Made by a program: the position numbers and the translations under genes
The notes under the pieces: generated by a model
Seen by the model: the letters and a program-made list of their open reading frames with translations, nothing else
What the model was told of the DNA's origin: nothing
Databases searched by the model: none
DNA from: Comamonas_C sp026954015
GTDB taxonomy: Bacteria > Pseudomonadota > Gammaproteobacteria > Burkholderiales > Burkholderiaceae_C
Reading direction: 5' to 3'
NCBI GenBank assembly: GCA_035063785.1
Contig: JAPSFS010000003.1
Location: 124,001 to 188,000, forward strand
DNA length: 64,000 nt
Shown here: piece after piece, positions 41,389-49,649 of the stretch
Numbering within the stretch: position 1 is the stretch's first letter
How the letters are laid out: each line of letters begins with the position of its first letter

Positions 41389-42559
41389 GCCGCAGTTCCG
41401 GCACGTCGATCCAGCGGCGCTCGCGCGAGCTTTGCAGCGCGGCCTCGACGAGCTGCACGCCCTTGGCGCCTTCCAGCAGGTTCCACTTGTAGGGCGCGTC
41501 CTCCACCACGTGGCGGATGAAGCGCTCCCACTGGATCTTGAAGCCGTTGTCGTAGACCTCCGAATCGGGAATCTCCTGCCACTGGTCGAAGAAATTCATG
41601 GTCTGCTTGACGTCGGGGTTCCAGACCGGGCGCGGCGTGGCCACGCGCGACTGGGCGCGGCACTCCTGCAGCCCGGCCACGGCTGAGCCCTCGGTGCCAT
41701 CGACGTGGAAGGTCACCAGGTCGTCGCGCCGCACGCGCGTGGCCCAGCTCATGTTGATCTGCGCAATCACGGGCTCGCCGTTGTGGCCGGTGAGCGCGCA
41801 GGTGGCGTAGGCCGCGTCGTCGGCGGTGCAGTCGTAGGGCTGGCCGGCCTCGTCCCAGCGGCGCGGAATGTGCGTGGTCGCCAGGCAGCTCACCGCCTGT
41901 ACCTCGCCGAACAGGTTGTCGAGCACGTAGCGCCAGTGGCACATCATGTCCAGAATCATGCCGCCGCCGTCTTCCTTGCGGTAGTTCCAGCTCGGGCGCT
42001 GGATGGGCTGCAGGTCGCCCTCGAACACCCAGTAGCCGAACTCCAGCTGCACCGACAGCATGCGGCCGAAGAAGCCCGCGCGGCGCAGCATGTCGAGCTT
42101 GCGCAGGCCGGGCAGGAACAGCTTGTCCTGCACGGCGCCGCTCTTCAGTCCCCGGGTGCGGCGCGCTTCGTCGGCCATGCGCGCGATGGCCATGGCTTCA
42201 TCCAGGGTGGTCGCCACGGGTTTTTCGCAGTACACATGCTTGCCGGCGGCAATGGCCTTGGCCAGCAGTTGCGGGCGCATCTGCGTGGTGCCGGCGTCAA
42301 AGAACACGGTGTCGGCCGGGTTCGCCAGCGCGGCGTCCAGGTCCGTGCCCCAGCGCGCGATGCCGTGGGCCTGGGCGAGCGCCTGGACCTTTTCGGCGTT
42401 GCGGCCGATCAGGATGGGGTCGGGCAGCACCCGGTCGCCGTTGGAAAGCGGTACGCCACCCTGCGCGCGGATGGCGCAGATGGAGCGGATGAGGTGCTGG
42501 TTCATGCCCATGCGTCCGGTGACGCCGTGCATGATGATGCCGAGGGTTTGCGTGGTCAT
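41384..42559 (-). CDS. Gfo/Idh/MocA family oxidoreductase
   Basis: A 391-residue NAD(P)-dependent sugar dehydrogenase-like protein. N-terminal Rossmann region: IIMHGVTGRMGMNQHLIRS; nucleotide-binding EKP motif: GKHVYCEKPVA near residue 110; the C-terminal alpha/beta domain includes GMILDMMCHWRYVLDNLFGE, whose aspartate and histidine fit the usual catalytic positions. Family members oxidise C1-C4 hydroxyls of sugars, inositols and disaccharides, often in 3-keto chemistry. The stop codon lies in a dispersed repeat. Gap to the enolase gene upstream: 57 bases. Confidence 0.87.
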   Translation of the reverse strand: MTTQTLGIIMHGVTGRMGMNQHLIRSICAIRAQGGVPLSNGDRVLPDPILIGRNAEKVQALAQAHGIARWGTDLDAALANPADTVFFDAGTTQMRPQLLAKAIAAGKHVYCEKPVATTLDEAMAIARMADEARRTRGLKSGAVQDKLFLPGLRKLDMLRRAGFFGRMLSVQLEFGYWVFEGDLQPIQRPSWNYRKEDGGGMILDMMCHWRYVLDNLFGEVQAVSCLATTHIPRRWDEAGQPYDCTADDAAYATCALTGHNGEPVIAQINMSWATRVRRDDLVTFHVDGTEGSAVAGLQECRAQSRVATPRPVWNPDVKQTMNFFDQWQEIPDSEVYDNGFKIQWERFIRHVVEDAPYKWNLLEGAKGVQLVEAALQSSRERRWIDVPELRL

Positions 42560-42616
42560 GGCTGGTGGTCGGTGGTGGAAGGGTGATGGGCCGCAGCGTC
42601 AAGGCGCGGTGGGGGT

Positions 42617-44050
42617 TCAGGTACCGGGGCGCAGCGCCTCGAGCGTGGTCCGGTCGGGTTCCGCGCCCGAGGCGAAACCGACGCTGGTGAGCGAGCGCAG
42701 GTCCAGCAACCCGTGGTGCACCGCAAGGTGCGCGTTGCCGTGGGGGGCCGCTTCGTACAGTCCGGGGTGCGCGTGCAGGAAGGCCGCTGCCTCGGCGGGC
42801 CCGCCACCCTGACCGGCGAAGCCGTCCACATAGTGGTGGCCGTTGCGTTCCACGTGCGTGAGGCCGATGAGGTTCACGAGCGCCAGATCCTGCTGTACCG
42901 CGAGGCCGGCCTGGGTCGTGAGGTCTTCGGCGGACATGAAGTACCGCGCGGCGTGAGTCTGGGCGTTGCGCCGGTGGCAGCGCGCGGCGTTGAGCAGCGA
43001 GCGGTAGACGCCCTTGCATTGCTTGCTCGAAACACCGGTGTAGCCCTGCTCGATCGCGCGCTCGAATGCGTCCATGCGGTCATCCGACTCGTCGATCAGT
43101 ACCGGCCGCATCGCGGCGAGCGGCCGCACGTCGCTGGTGAGTGCCACGGCACGGGGCAGCGGTTGCTCGATGTAGTGCGTGTGGGCCGCGAGGCGCTCCA
43201 GCGCGGGGGTGGCAAGTACGCGGCGCCAGAACGCGACAGCCGCATCTGCGTCGGGGAACTGTTCGTTGCCATCGAGCGTGATGTCGATCTTCGGCAGTCG
43301 TTGGAGCACGGCCGCGATGCGTGAGAGGCGATCGATGTCGGCGGCCTCCTGCCCGCTGACCTTGAGCTTGTACCAGCGGCAGCCGGTTGCCTGGATGGTT
43401 TCCTCCAGAGTTTCGGGCAGACCGTCGTGGACGCGCTGCTGCACGTCGGCGTCGGTGATCGCGTCCAGCAACCCGACGGTGTGGCGCAGCGCAATCCGCG
43501 GGGCGGAGCGCAGGCTCGCAAGGAAACCGTCGAGGTCCAGTCCCGCGAGATCGGGCGTGAGGCGTGCGTCCAGGCCGATGGCGTTGGAACGCACCAGGTC
43601 GTAAAACGAATGGCCCAGCGCGTGGCCCAGCGCATCGAGCAGCGCGCGGTCCAGCACGGCCGGGCCGAAGCACGAAACCAGCGCGTTGTCGCCGCGCTCG
43701 GCACCGGCGGCTATCAGCGCCGAGTGGTGCGCGGCAAAGTGGCCGAACGCGGTGTCCGCCCGCGTGCGCGAAAGGTAGGCGTCGCGGCCCGCGTGCAGTG
43801 CGCGGCGCAACTGGTCGAAGTTGTCCTCGTTGGAGAGTGCCAGATTCTTGTCGAACCACTTGGGCGCCATGAGCTCGGCCGCCGCGCCCCAGCCGGAGCG
43901 TCCATCGGGCAGTGCCACGCGGGCGCGCACGAAGGCCTGCGGGCAGTGCGTGAGCGTGACCACGCCGAAGCGAAACGGCAGGCGCAGATGCACCGGGCGC
44001 TCGAACAGCTCGATCGCCTCGATGTGGAACCGTGCTGCCTCAGCGGCCAT
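42617..44050 (-). CDS. Enolase-superfamily (mandelate racemase/dipeptide epimerase-like) protein, unusually long
   Basis: A 477-residue protein; enolase-superfamily members of this type usually have 350-400. The barrel shows the catalytic KxK (RWYKLKVSGQ near residue 240), metal ligands D in ITLDGNEQFPD, E in HYIEQPLP and D/E in LIDESDD, and the opposite lysine in TGVSSKQCKG. This lysine pair is that of the muconate-lactonising/dipeptide-epimerase branch. It would abstract a proton next to a carboxylate: a dehydratase or epimerase of a sugar acid. It overlaps the TIM-barrel gene upstream by 11 bases. Confidence 0.82.
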   Translation of the reverse strand: MAAEAARFHIEAIELFERPVHLRLPFRFGVVTLTHCPQAFVRARVALPDGRSGWGAAAELMAPKWFDKNLALSNEDNFDQLRRALHAGRDAYLSRTRADTAFGHFAAHHSALIAAGAERGDNALVSCFGPAVLDRALLDALGHALGHSFYDLVRSNAIGLDARLTPDLAGLDLDGFLASLRSAPRIALRHTVGLLDAITDADVQQRVHDGLPETLEETIQATGCRWYKLKVSGQEAADIDRLSRIAAVLQRLPKIDITLDGNEQFPDADAAVAFWRRVLATPALERLAAHTHYIEQPLPRAVALTSDVRPLAAMRPVLIDESDDRMDAFERAIEQGYTGVSSKQCKGVYRSLLNAARCHRRNAQTHAARYFMSAEDLTTQAGLAVQQDLALVNLIGLTHVERNGHHYVDGFAGQGGGPAEAAAFLHAHPGLYEAAPHGNAHLAVHHGLLDLRSLTSVGFASGAEPDRTTLEALRPGT

Positions 44051-44891
44051 CGTCCAGGCCCTCCAGCACGCCGCGCAGGTAACCGATGGCGCGGGCGGCG
44101 CAACCGGCACCATCGGGCACGTAGTCAAAGGGTTCGACCGCAATCCAGTCGCCGTAGTGCCCCGCGCGTTGCATCGCCAGCACGGTGCGCAGAATCGGCG
44201 TGAACGCCATCGCGCCCTGCCCCGGCGCGCGCCGGTTCGGGTCGTTCACCTGGATGTGCGCCACCATGCCCGTGGGGATCCAGCGCGCCATCAGGGCGTC
44301 GACGGGTTCGGCCTCGGTCTGGCCCGCAGCGCTGCAGTCGATCATCGTGCGCAGCGCGGGCGTGTCGATTTCGCGCACCATCCGCACACCCTCCTCGACG
44401 GTGTTGATGAAGTCGGTTTCCGCGCGTGACAGCGGCTCTATGCAGTAGCGCACGCCGCAGCTCTGCGCCTGCCGTGCGGCGTGCGTCAGGCATGCGCGTG
44501 CGCGTTCCCAGGCGTGCGCCGGCGTGGTGTCCGCGGGCACCGAGCGCTGGTGGGGTGACCCGTGCACGAGATAACGCCCACCTATTGCCGCGCACAGTTC
44601 CACGAGACGGCGCATCACCGCGACGGTGCGTTCGCGCACGCCCGGATCGCTCGCGACGATAGAGAGGCCCGCGGGCGCGACGAGCAGCCAATGCAGTCCG
44701 GTGATTTCCAGCCCATGGTCCGCGGCAATGCGCGCGTACCGCGCCGCGTCCGCGTCGCTGAACCGCATCGGGTCATCCGTGAGCGTGAACGGCGCGACTT
44801 CGAGGCCGTCATAGCCCAGTGACGCGGCAAGTGCGCACTGCTGCTCGAACGGCAGCGGCCGCAGCACTTCGTTGCACAGCGCGATCTTCAT
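44040..44891 (-). CDS. Sugar-phosphate isomerase/epimerase-like TIM-barrel protein (proximal)
   Basis: A 283-residue xylose-isomerase-like TIM barrel. It starts MKIALCNEVLRPLPFEQQC with LASLGYDGLEVAPF; metal ligand candidates are the glutamate in RYCIEPLSR, the aspartate in TMIDCSAAG, the histidine in VAHIQVNDPN and the glutamate in WIAVEPFDY, the classical set. GHLH-type HWLL near residue 70 fits the family. It lies three bases after tctA and overlaps the enolase gene, so it is firmly in the operon. The protein differs clearly from the one at 37154. Confidence 0.85.
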   Translation of the reverse strand: MKIALCNEVLRPLPFEQQCALAASLGYDGLEVAPFTLTDDPMRFSDADAARYARIAADHGLEITGLHWLLVAPAGLSIVASDPGVRERTVAVMRRLVELCAAIGGRYLVHGSPHQRSVPADTTPAHAWERARACLTHAARQAQSCGVRYCIEPLSRAETDFINTVEEGVRMVREIDTPALRTMIDCSAAGQTEAEPVDALMARWIPTGMVAHIQVNDPNRRAPGQGAMAFTPILRTVLAMQRAGHYGDWIAVEPFDYVPDGAGCAARAIGYLRGVLEGLDDGR

Positions 44892-44894
44892 CGC

Positions 44895-46433
44895 TCACGC
44901 TCCCGGGCGCCCGAATGCGCTGCGCAGGCCGCGCAGCAGCGCGGAGCGCGCCCGTCCCATGCCGCGGCGGAAGAACGGCACGTACAGCAGGAAGGTGAAG
45001 ATCGTGATGGCGGCGAACCCGAGCGAGATCGGGCGCGTGAAGAAGGGCACCAGGCTGCCGTCGGAGAGCACGAGGCCACGTCGCAGGCTCTTGTCGAGCA
45101 GCGGGCCGAGCACCAGTCCAAGCACGAAGGGCGCCATCTCGTAGCCGCGCCGGCGCAGGAAGTACGCGCCCACGCCGATCGCCACCATGATGTAGACGTC
45201 GAACAGGCGCGAGGCCACGGCGAAGGCGCCCACGGTGCACAGCACGAACACGATGGGCATGAGCACGTCGCGCGGGACCTTGAGCACCTGCAGCATGGGC
45301 CGCACGCCGAACAGCCCGAACAGCAGGATCGCGATCGACGCGAGCGTGGTCATCGCGACCACCTGGTAAATGAAGTGCGGATGCTCGACCATCAGCATCG
45401 GGCCGGGTTGCACGCCGTGGATGATCATCGCGGCCATCAGCACCGCCGACGGCGCCGAGCCCGGCACGCCCAGCGCCAGCACGGGGATGAGGTGGCCCGG
45501 CACCGACGACATGTCACCCGTCTCGGCCGCCATCAGGCCGTCTATCGAGCCCTTGCCGAACTGCTCCTTCTCCGGGCTCACCGCCTTGGCTGCGGCGTAG
45601 GACACCCAGGCGCCAGCGTCCTCGCCGACGCCGGGCAGCAGGCCCGTGAACACCCCGATGAGGCCCGAGCGCATCACGGTCCAGCGGTAACGCACCAGGT
45701 CGCGCCAGCGTGGCAGCACCGAGTCGGTGAGATCATGGATCTTGCGCTCGATCGGGTCCGATAGCGCCATCAGCACCTCGGCCAGGCCGAACGCGCCGAC
45801 CAGTGCCGGGATCAGCCCGATGCCGCCGGCCAGATCCTCCGAGCCGAAGGTGAAGCGGTGGTAGGCGTACATGCTTTCTTCGCCCACCTGCGCCAGCAGC
45901 AGGCCGACGAGGCCCATCATCCAGCCCTTGAGCGGGTCGCCGCCGACGATGCTGCCCGAGAGCGTTACACCGAACAGCGCGAGCCAGAAAAATTCGAAGG
46001 CACCGAACTTGAGCGCCACGTTGGCCAGCAGCGGTGTGAACGTGGCCAGGAAAATCACGCCGAACAGCGTGCTGGCGACGGCCCCCGACGTGGCGATACC
46101 GATGGCGCGCCCTGCCTGCCCTTGCTGCGCCAGCGCAAAGCCGTCGGCGCACGACGCCGCATTGGCGGCAGTGCCCGGAATGTTGAGCAGGATCGCCGTG
46201 CGCGAGCCCCCGTACAGCGCGCCCACGTACGAGCAGATCAGCACCAGGATGGCGTCGCTGCCCTTCAGGCTGATGGTGACCGTCGTGAGCAGCGCGATCG
46301 CGAGCGTCGCCGACAGGCCGGGCAGGATGCCCATGATCAGCCCGACGAATGCGCCGCCCAACCCGTACAGCAGCGTCATCGGTTCGAGGAAACTGACGTA
46401 GGCCGCGCCCAGGTCTTGCAGTCCTTGCAGCAT
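44895..46433 (-). CDS. tctA: TctA, large permease of a tripartite tricarboxylate transporter
   Basis: A 512-residue inner-membrane protein with about twelve helices. TctA hallmarks: LYGLGGAFVGLIMGILPGLSATLAIALL near residue 25, YVGALYGGSRTAILLNIPGTAANAASCADG near residue 90 (the conserved loop), and the mirrored GVFTGLLPGVGEDAGAWVSYAAAK near residue 260. It forms the channel that takes substrate from the periplasmic TctC protein, driven by an ion gradient. tctB follows upstream by 42 bases. The metabolic genes after it suggest a carbohydrate-derived acid as substrate. Confidence 0.94.
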   Translation of the reverse strand: MLQGLQDLGAAYVSFLEPMTLLYGLGGAFVGLIMGILPGLSATLAIALLTTVTISLKGSDAILVLICSYVGALYGGSRTAILLNIPGTAANAASCADGFALAQQGQAGRAIGIATSGAVASTLFGVIFLATFTPLLANVALKFGAFEFFWLALFGVTLSGSIVGGDPLKGWMMGLVGLLLAQVGEESMYAYHRFTFGSEDLAGGIGLIPALVGAFGLAEVLMALSDPIERKIHDLTDSVLPRWRDLVRYRWTVMRSGLIGVFTGLLPGVGEDAGAWVSYAAAKAVSPEKEQFGKGSIDGLMAAETGDMSSVPGHLIPVLALGVPGSAPSAVLMAAMIIHGVQPGPMLMVEHPHFIYQVVAMTTLASIAILLFGLFGVRPMLQVLKVPRDVLMPIVFVLCTVGAFAVASRLFDVYIMVAIGVGAYFLRRRGYEMAPFVLGLVLGPLLDKSLRRGLVLSDGSLVPFFTRPISLGFAAITIFTFLLYVPFFRRGMGRARSALLRGLRSAFGRPGA

Positions 46434-46475
46434 GGATAACTCTCGGCAGCAATAAAGGTGCGCCGCCGCCCGGAC

Positions 46476-47054
46476 TCAGGGCAGACGCACGAGGAAGAGG
46501 CGTTCGAACACCAGCCACACCACGACCGAGGCGAGGATGCCGATCAGCAGTGCCTTGCCCGCCGTACGCGCGCTGATGCGCCGCTTGGCGGGGTCGGAAC
46601 TGATGCGGTCGAACAGCAGGATCGAGCCGGTCACGTACGCCGCGGACACCAGCCAGAACGGCAGGCCGCGGCCGATGAGCACCACGCTGTAGCCGCAGCA
46701 CAGCAGCGTGGCCGTCACCACGCGCAGGCGCCTTTCGCGCTGCTCGGCCGTGCGGCCGGCGCGTGCCTCGTGCAGTGCGCCCCGCTGCACGCTGCGCAGG
46801 CCCATGATGGCGCCGACGATGATCATGCCGACGCCGAGCAGGCCCGGCACCAGGCCGGGCACGGTCAGCGGGTTGATGTGCTGGTCTTCGAGCCTGCCCA
46901 TGCGCAGCGACGCGAGCACGACGATCACACCGAGCACCACCCAGCCGATCGCGTCGCGGAGATCGGCGCGCGCGGTGGCCTCTGGTTCCGGCGTTGGCGC
47001 GGTGCTGGGCGTTTGCGCCGGTTCGTCCGCCGTCGCGGGTGCGGACTGGTTCAT
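46476..47054 (-). CDS. tctB: TctB, small membrane subunit of the tripartite tricarboxylate transporter
   Basis: A 192-residue protein. The first 35 residues are a proline- and alanine-rich cytoplasmic arm; four helices follow at about residues 35-55, 70-95, 120-150 and 165-190. INPLTVPGLVPGLLGVGMIIVGAIMGLR is typical of TctB. Sequence in this family is weakly conserved, but the position between tctA and tctC leaves little doubt. It begins three bases after the tctC stop. Confidence 0.88.
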   Translation of the reverse strand: MNQSAPATADEPAQTPSTAPTPEPEATARADLRDAIGWVVLGVIVVLASLRMGRLEDQHINPLTVPGLVPGLLGVGMIIVGAIMGLRSVQRGALHEARAGRTAEQRERRLRVVTATLLCCGYSVVLIGRGLPFWLVSAAYVTGSILLFDRISSDPAKRRISARTAGKALLIGILASVVVWLVFERLFLVRLP

Positions 47055-47057
47055 GGC

Positions 47058-48068
47058 TCAGGGCCGGGGGATGCCCACCGTATCGGGTGAGACCTTGGCC
47101 TTGCCGCTGTCGAAGATGTTCCAGGCGTTGAGCTGTACGGCCGGGAACACGGCCTTCTGCGCAGCTTCGCCGTAGAGCGGGTCATAGAGCGCGCCGCGGG
47201 TAGTGGCGTATTTCTTGAGCGCTGCGTTGCCCGGCATCTTCTCGGCCCAGATCTGTTCCAGCGCCTTGATGACTTCGTCGGGCACGCCCTTGGGAATGAA
47301 GATGCCGAAGTAGTTCGCCGGCGCGCTCAGGCCCGGGATTTCCGCCGACAGCGGCGGGATCGTGCCGTAGCCTTCAAGTTCCAGCGGTTTGTCACCGACC
47401 GTCGCCAGCGGCCGCACACGCTTGCCGCGGATCATGTCGGCCTGCTCGACAGCGAGTTGCGTCGTCATGTCGGTCTCGCCCGCCACGGTGGAAAGCACGG
47501 CGGGGTTGCCGCCGTCGTAGGCCACTTCCTTGTACTGCACCCCGGTCGCCTTGACGATGCGGTCCATCGCCGCGTGGGCGGCCGAAGTGACGCCGGCCGT
47601 GGCCACGCTCACCTTGCCGGGACGCGCCTTCATGTCGTCGATCAGTGCCTTGGCGGTCTTCCATGGACGGTCGGGGTTGACGCCGATCACGGAGATGTTG
47701 GCGACGTTCAGGAACAGGTGCCAGTCCTTGATGCTCGCGTCCAGCGACCCCAGCGTCTGGTAGGTGCCCAGGTCCTGCGCGGCGCCTGCCGTCCAGGTGT
47801 AGCCATCCTTGGCGGCATTGAGCGCGCTGCGCGTGCCGATGGCGCCCGAGGCCCCGGGCTGGTTGACGATGACGATGGTTTGCCCCAGCAGTTTTTCCAG
47901 CTCTGCGGCGCAGATGCGTGTGACCTGATCGGTCGAGCCGCCTGCCGCCCAGGGCACGATCAGGTTGATCGGTCGCGAGGGTTTCCATTGCGCCAGCGCC
48001 GGACTGACGGCGGTGGCCGCGAGCGAGGCCAGGAAGGCGCGTCGCGCCAGAGTGTATTCACCGTGCAT
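47058..48068 (-). CDS. tctC: TctC/Bug-family periplasmic solute-binding protein
   Basis: A 336-residue exported protein of the Bug family, abundant in Burkholderiales. Signal sequence: LARRAFLASLAATAVSPALAQ, with a twin arginine, so Tat export is possible. Mature landmarks: KPSRPINLIVPWAAGGSTDQVTR, IVIVNQPGASGAIGTRSALNAAKDGYT, and the loop with aspartate that normally holds the amino group or carboxylate. Bug proteins bind carboxylates and other small acids. It is the first structural gene of the cluster and has a strong promoter with operator in front. Confidence 0.93.
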   Translation of the reverse strand: MHGEYTLARRAFLASLAATAVSPALAQWKPSRPINLIVPWAAGGSTDQVTRICAAELEKLLGQTIVIVNQPGASGAIGTRSALNAAKDGYTWTAGAAQDLGTYQTLGSLDASIKDWHLFLNVANISVIGVNPDRPWKTAKALIDDMKARPGKVSVATAGVTSAAHAAMDRIVKATGVQYKEVAYDGGNPAVLSTVAGETDMTTQLAVEQADMIRGKRVRPLATVGDKPLELEGYGTIPPLSAEIPGLSAPANYFGIFIPKGVPDEVIKALEQIWAEKMPGNAALKKYATTRGALYDPLYGEAAQKAVFPAVQLNAWNIFDSGKAKVSPDTVGIPRP

Positions 48069-48084
48069 GGGTCATCTCCGTGGT

Positions 48085-48130
48085 TAATTCACTGGAACGT
48101 GAATTATAAAAATGCGATTTCCATCGTCAA
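48085..48130 (-). promoter_or_regulatory. Promoter and operator of the tctC-led catabolic operon
   Basis: On the minus strand TTGACG and TATAAT are 16 bases apart, a near-consensus promoter. A perfect 8-bp inverted repeat, TAATTCAC-N6-GTGAATTA (48085-48106), overlaps the -10 and the start site. This is a good position for repression by the TetR protein encoded just upstream, with release by an inducer. Confidence 0.65.
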
Positions 48131-48144
48131 CCCGCGATATGGCG

Positions 48145-48786
48145 CTACGTCCTAAGGACATACCCTAGGATGACGTCGGTCATGTGGCCCAGGCGTTCGG
48201 CTTGCGCCTTGGGACTCATCAGGTCGCGCCCGAAGATGGACGACAGCGTGTATTTGTTGGAGAGGTAGAAGTAGGCGAGGCCGGCGATCGAGATGTAGAG
48301 CTGGACCGGGTCGACCCCGCCGCGAAACGTTCCGGCCTTGCGCCCGCGTTCCAGCACGTCCCCGAGGGTCTGGATCACCGGGGAATTCATCTCCTGCACG
48401 CGCGTGGAGCGCTCGAGGTGGCGTGCATGGTGCAGGTTCGCACTGGCCAGCAGCGTGAGGAATTCGGGGTGCGCGATGAAGTAATGCCAGGTGAACTCCA
48501 CCAACCGGCGCACCGCGTCTGTGGGGTCCATCTCCAGCAGCCGCAACCGTTGTTCGGCGCTGCGGATTTCGGTGTAGACGCTTTCCAGAACCGAAAGAAA
48601 CAGGTCGTCCTTGCTATTGAAGTAGTAGTAGATCAGCCGCTTGTTGAGGTCTGCGCGCGTGGCGATCCTGTCGATCCGCGCGCCTGCAAGGCCGTGTGCC
48701 GCGAATTCCTCGCGCGCCGCCTTGAGGATCGCCGCGCGCGAGCGTTGCGGATCGCGCGCGCGGGTGTCGGTTTCCATCGTGGTCAT
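48145..48786 (-). CDS. TetR-family regulator of the catabolic cluster
   Basis: A 213-residue regulator with HTH AAREEFAAHGLAGARIDRIATRADLNKRLIYYYF at about residues 23-57 and a C-terminal TetR_C domain resembling the RutR/YcdC branch (VRRLVEFTWHYFIAHPEFL). It lies immediately upstream of tctC in the same direction, 76 bases away, the usual place for a local repressor. Its own promoter region contains the inverted repeat TAACC-N4-GGTTA. The start is ATG 48786; an in-frame ATG three codons later is possible. Confidence 0.88.
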   Translation of the reverse strand: MTTMETDTRARDPQRSRAAILKAAREEFAAHGLAGARIDRIATRADLNKRLIYYYFNSKDDLFLSVLESVYTEIRSAEQRLRLLEMDPTDAVRRLVEFTWHYFIAHPEFLTLLASANLHHARHLERSTRVQEMNSPVIQTLGDVLERGRKAGTFRGGVDPVQLYISIAGLAYFYLSNKYTLSSIFGRDLMSPKAQAERLGHMTDVILGYVLRT

Positions 48787-48795
48787 GCGATAGAT

Positions 48796-48809
48796 TAACC
48801 CGTTGGTTA
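48796..48809. promoter_or_regulatory. Inverted repeat upstream of the TetR gene
   Basis: TAACC-N4-GGTTA lies ten bases before the start codon. It could be an autoregulatory operator. It does not share its sequence with the repeat in front of tctC. Confidence 0.4.
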
Positions 48810-48927
48810 CTTGTTTGTCGAGGACTCGTATCTACCAGTGTCTGTTGCACGGGTGCCCTTCAAGGAGGGCATACCGTGTTGCCCCTGTCCTGGCGCTTGC
48901 GGTGGCTGACGACTCAAGCGGCCAGCA

Positions 48928-49587
48928 TCACCCGCGTGGGTGTTGCGCGTCCGATGGGAAACTGCCCGGTCGGTGCAGGGCAGCCGCACCGACGAGTTGA
49001 CGGTCATGGTCATGCGTGGTCGCTGCTTCGAGCATCACCCAGGCGGCATTCGCAAAACGCCCATTGCCTGCACCGGTTTTCCTCGTCTGGCGGTCGTCAA
49101 CCGTTGAGCCGCCGCGCAGCCGCGCCCACAGCAGGAACCCGGCGATGGCCAGGAAGATGCCCCCGATCACCGCCGCCCCGCGTGATAGCTGGCCGAACGT
49201 GCCTTGCACCTGTGCAGGCGGCAGCACCGATACCACGCAGGGTTGATGCAGCATTGAGCTGTCAAGGGCTGGTCCGATGCGCCACGGCGCGGCAGGCGCA
49301 CCATCGGCCGATTGCGCGGTATCAGCCGGCTCGACCTGACCGAGCACAAACAGTTCGCTGCCGGGCGCGATGATTTCCTCGGCATAGCGGTAGCGGTTAT
49401 CGCGCTTGAGCTCGCCGTTGCTGACGCTGTAGCTGTGGACTTCGCGCTCATATCTGGGCAGCACGGCGCCGCGGCGCGCGGGTGCAGGCCGGTCGGTCGG
49501 CCTGGGACCGGGGCCTTCCCATTCGCGCACTTCGCCGGGCACAGCCAGTGTGGTGCCCGCAGGCTGGATTGCACAGCGCAGCACCAT
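48928..49587 (-). pseudogene. GIDE-domain membrane protein, N-terminally truncated
   Basis: The frame encodes a GIDE-like region: YSVSNGELKRDNRYRYAEEIIAPG and SELFVLGQVEP, then a hydrophobic helix GAAVIGGIFLAIAGFLLWARL. Full-length GIDE proteins have an additional N-terminal helix and domain; here only about 220 codons remain between the acyl-CoA dehydrogenase stop (49650) and the frame's end, and the last 60 codons after the helix look like read-through (RFANAAWVMLEAATTHDHD). It may be a remnant of a membrane-quality-control gene, or a short diverged protein. Confidence 0.5.
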
Positions 49588-49649
49588 TGCGTGCAATGCC
49601 GGGGTGGGCGGCAAGCGGGGAGCCTTCCGGCTCGTCCGAGCGCCCCAGG

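Noticed and set aside
44895..48068. TctABC as the direct target of the TctE/TctD-like pair at 3.6-5.8 kb
   Set aside because: The genes are 40 kb apart and a TetR gene with a fitting operator lies next to tctC, so local control is more likely.
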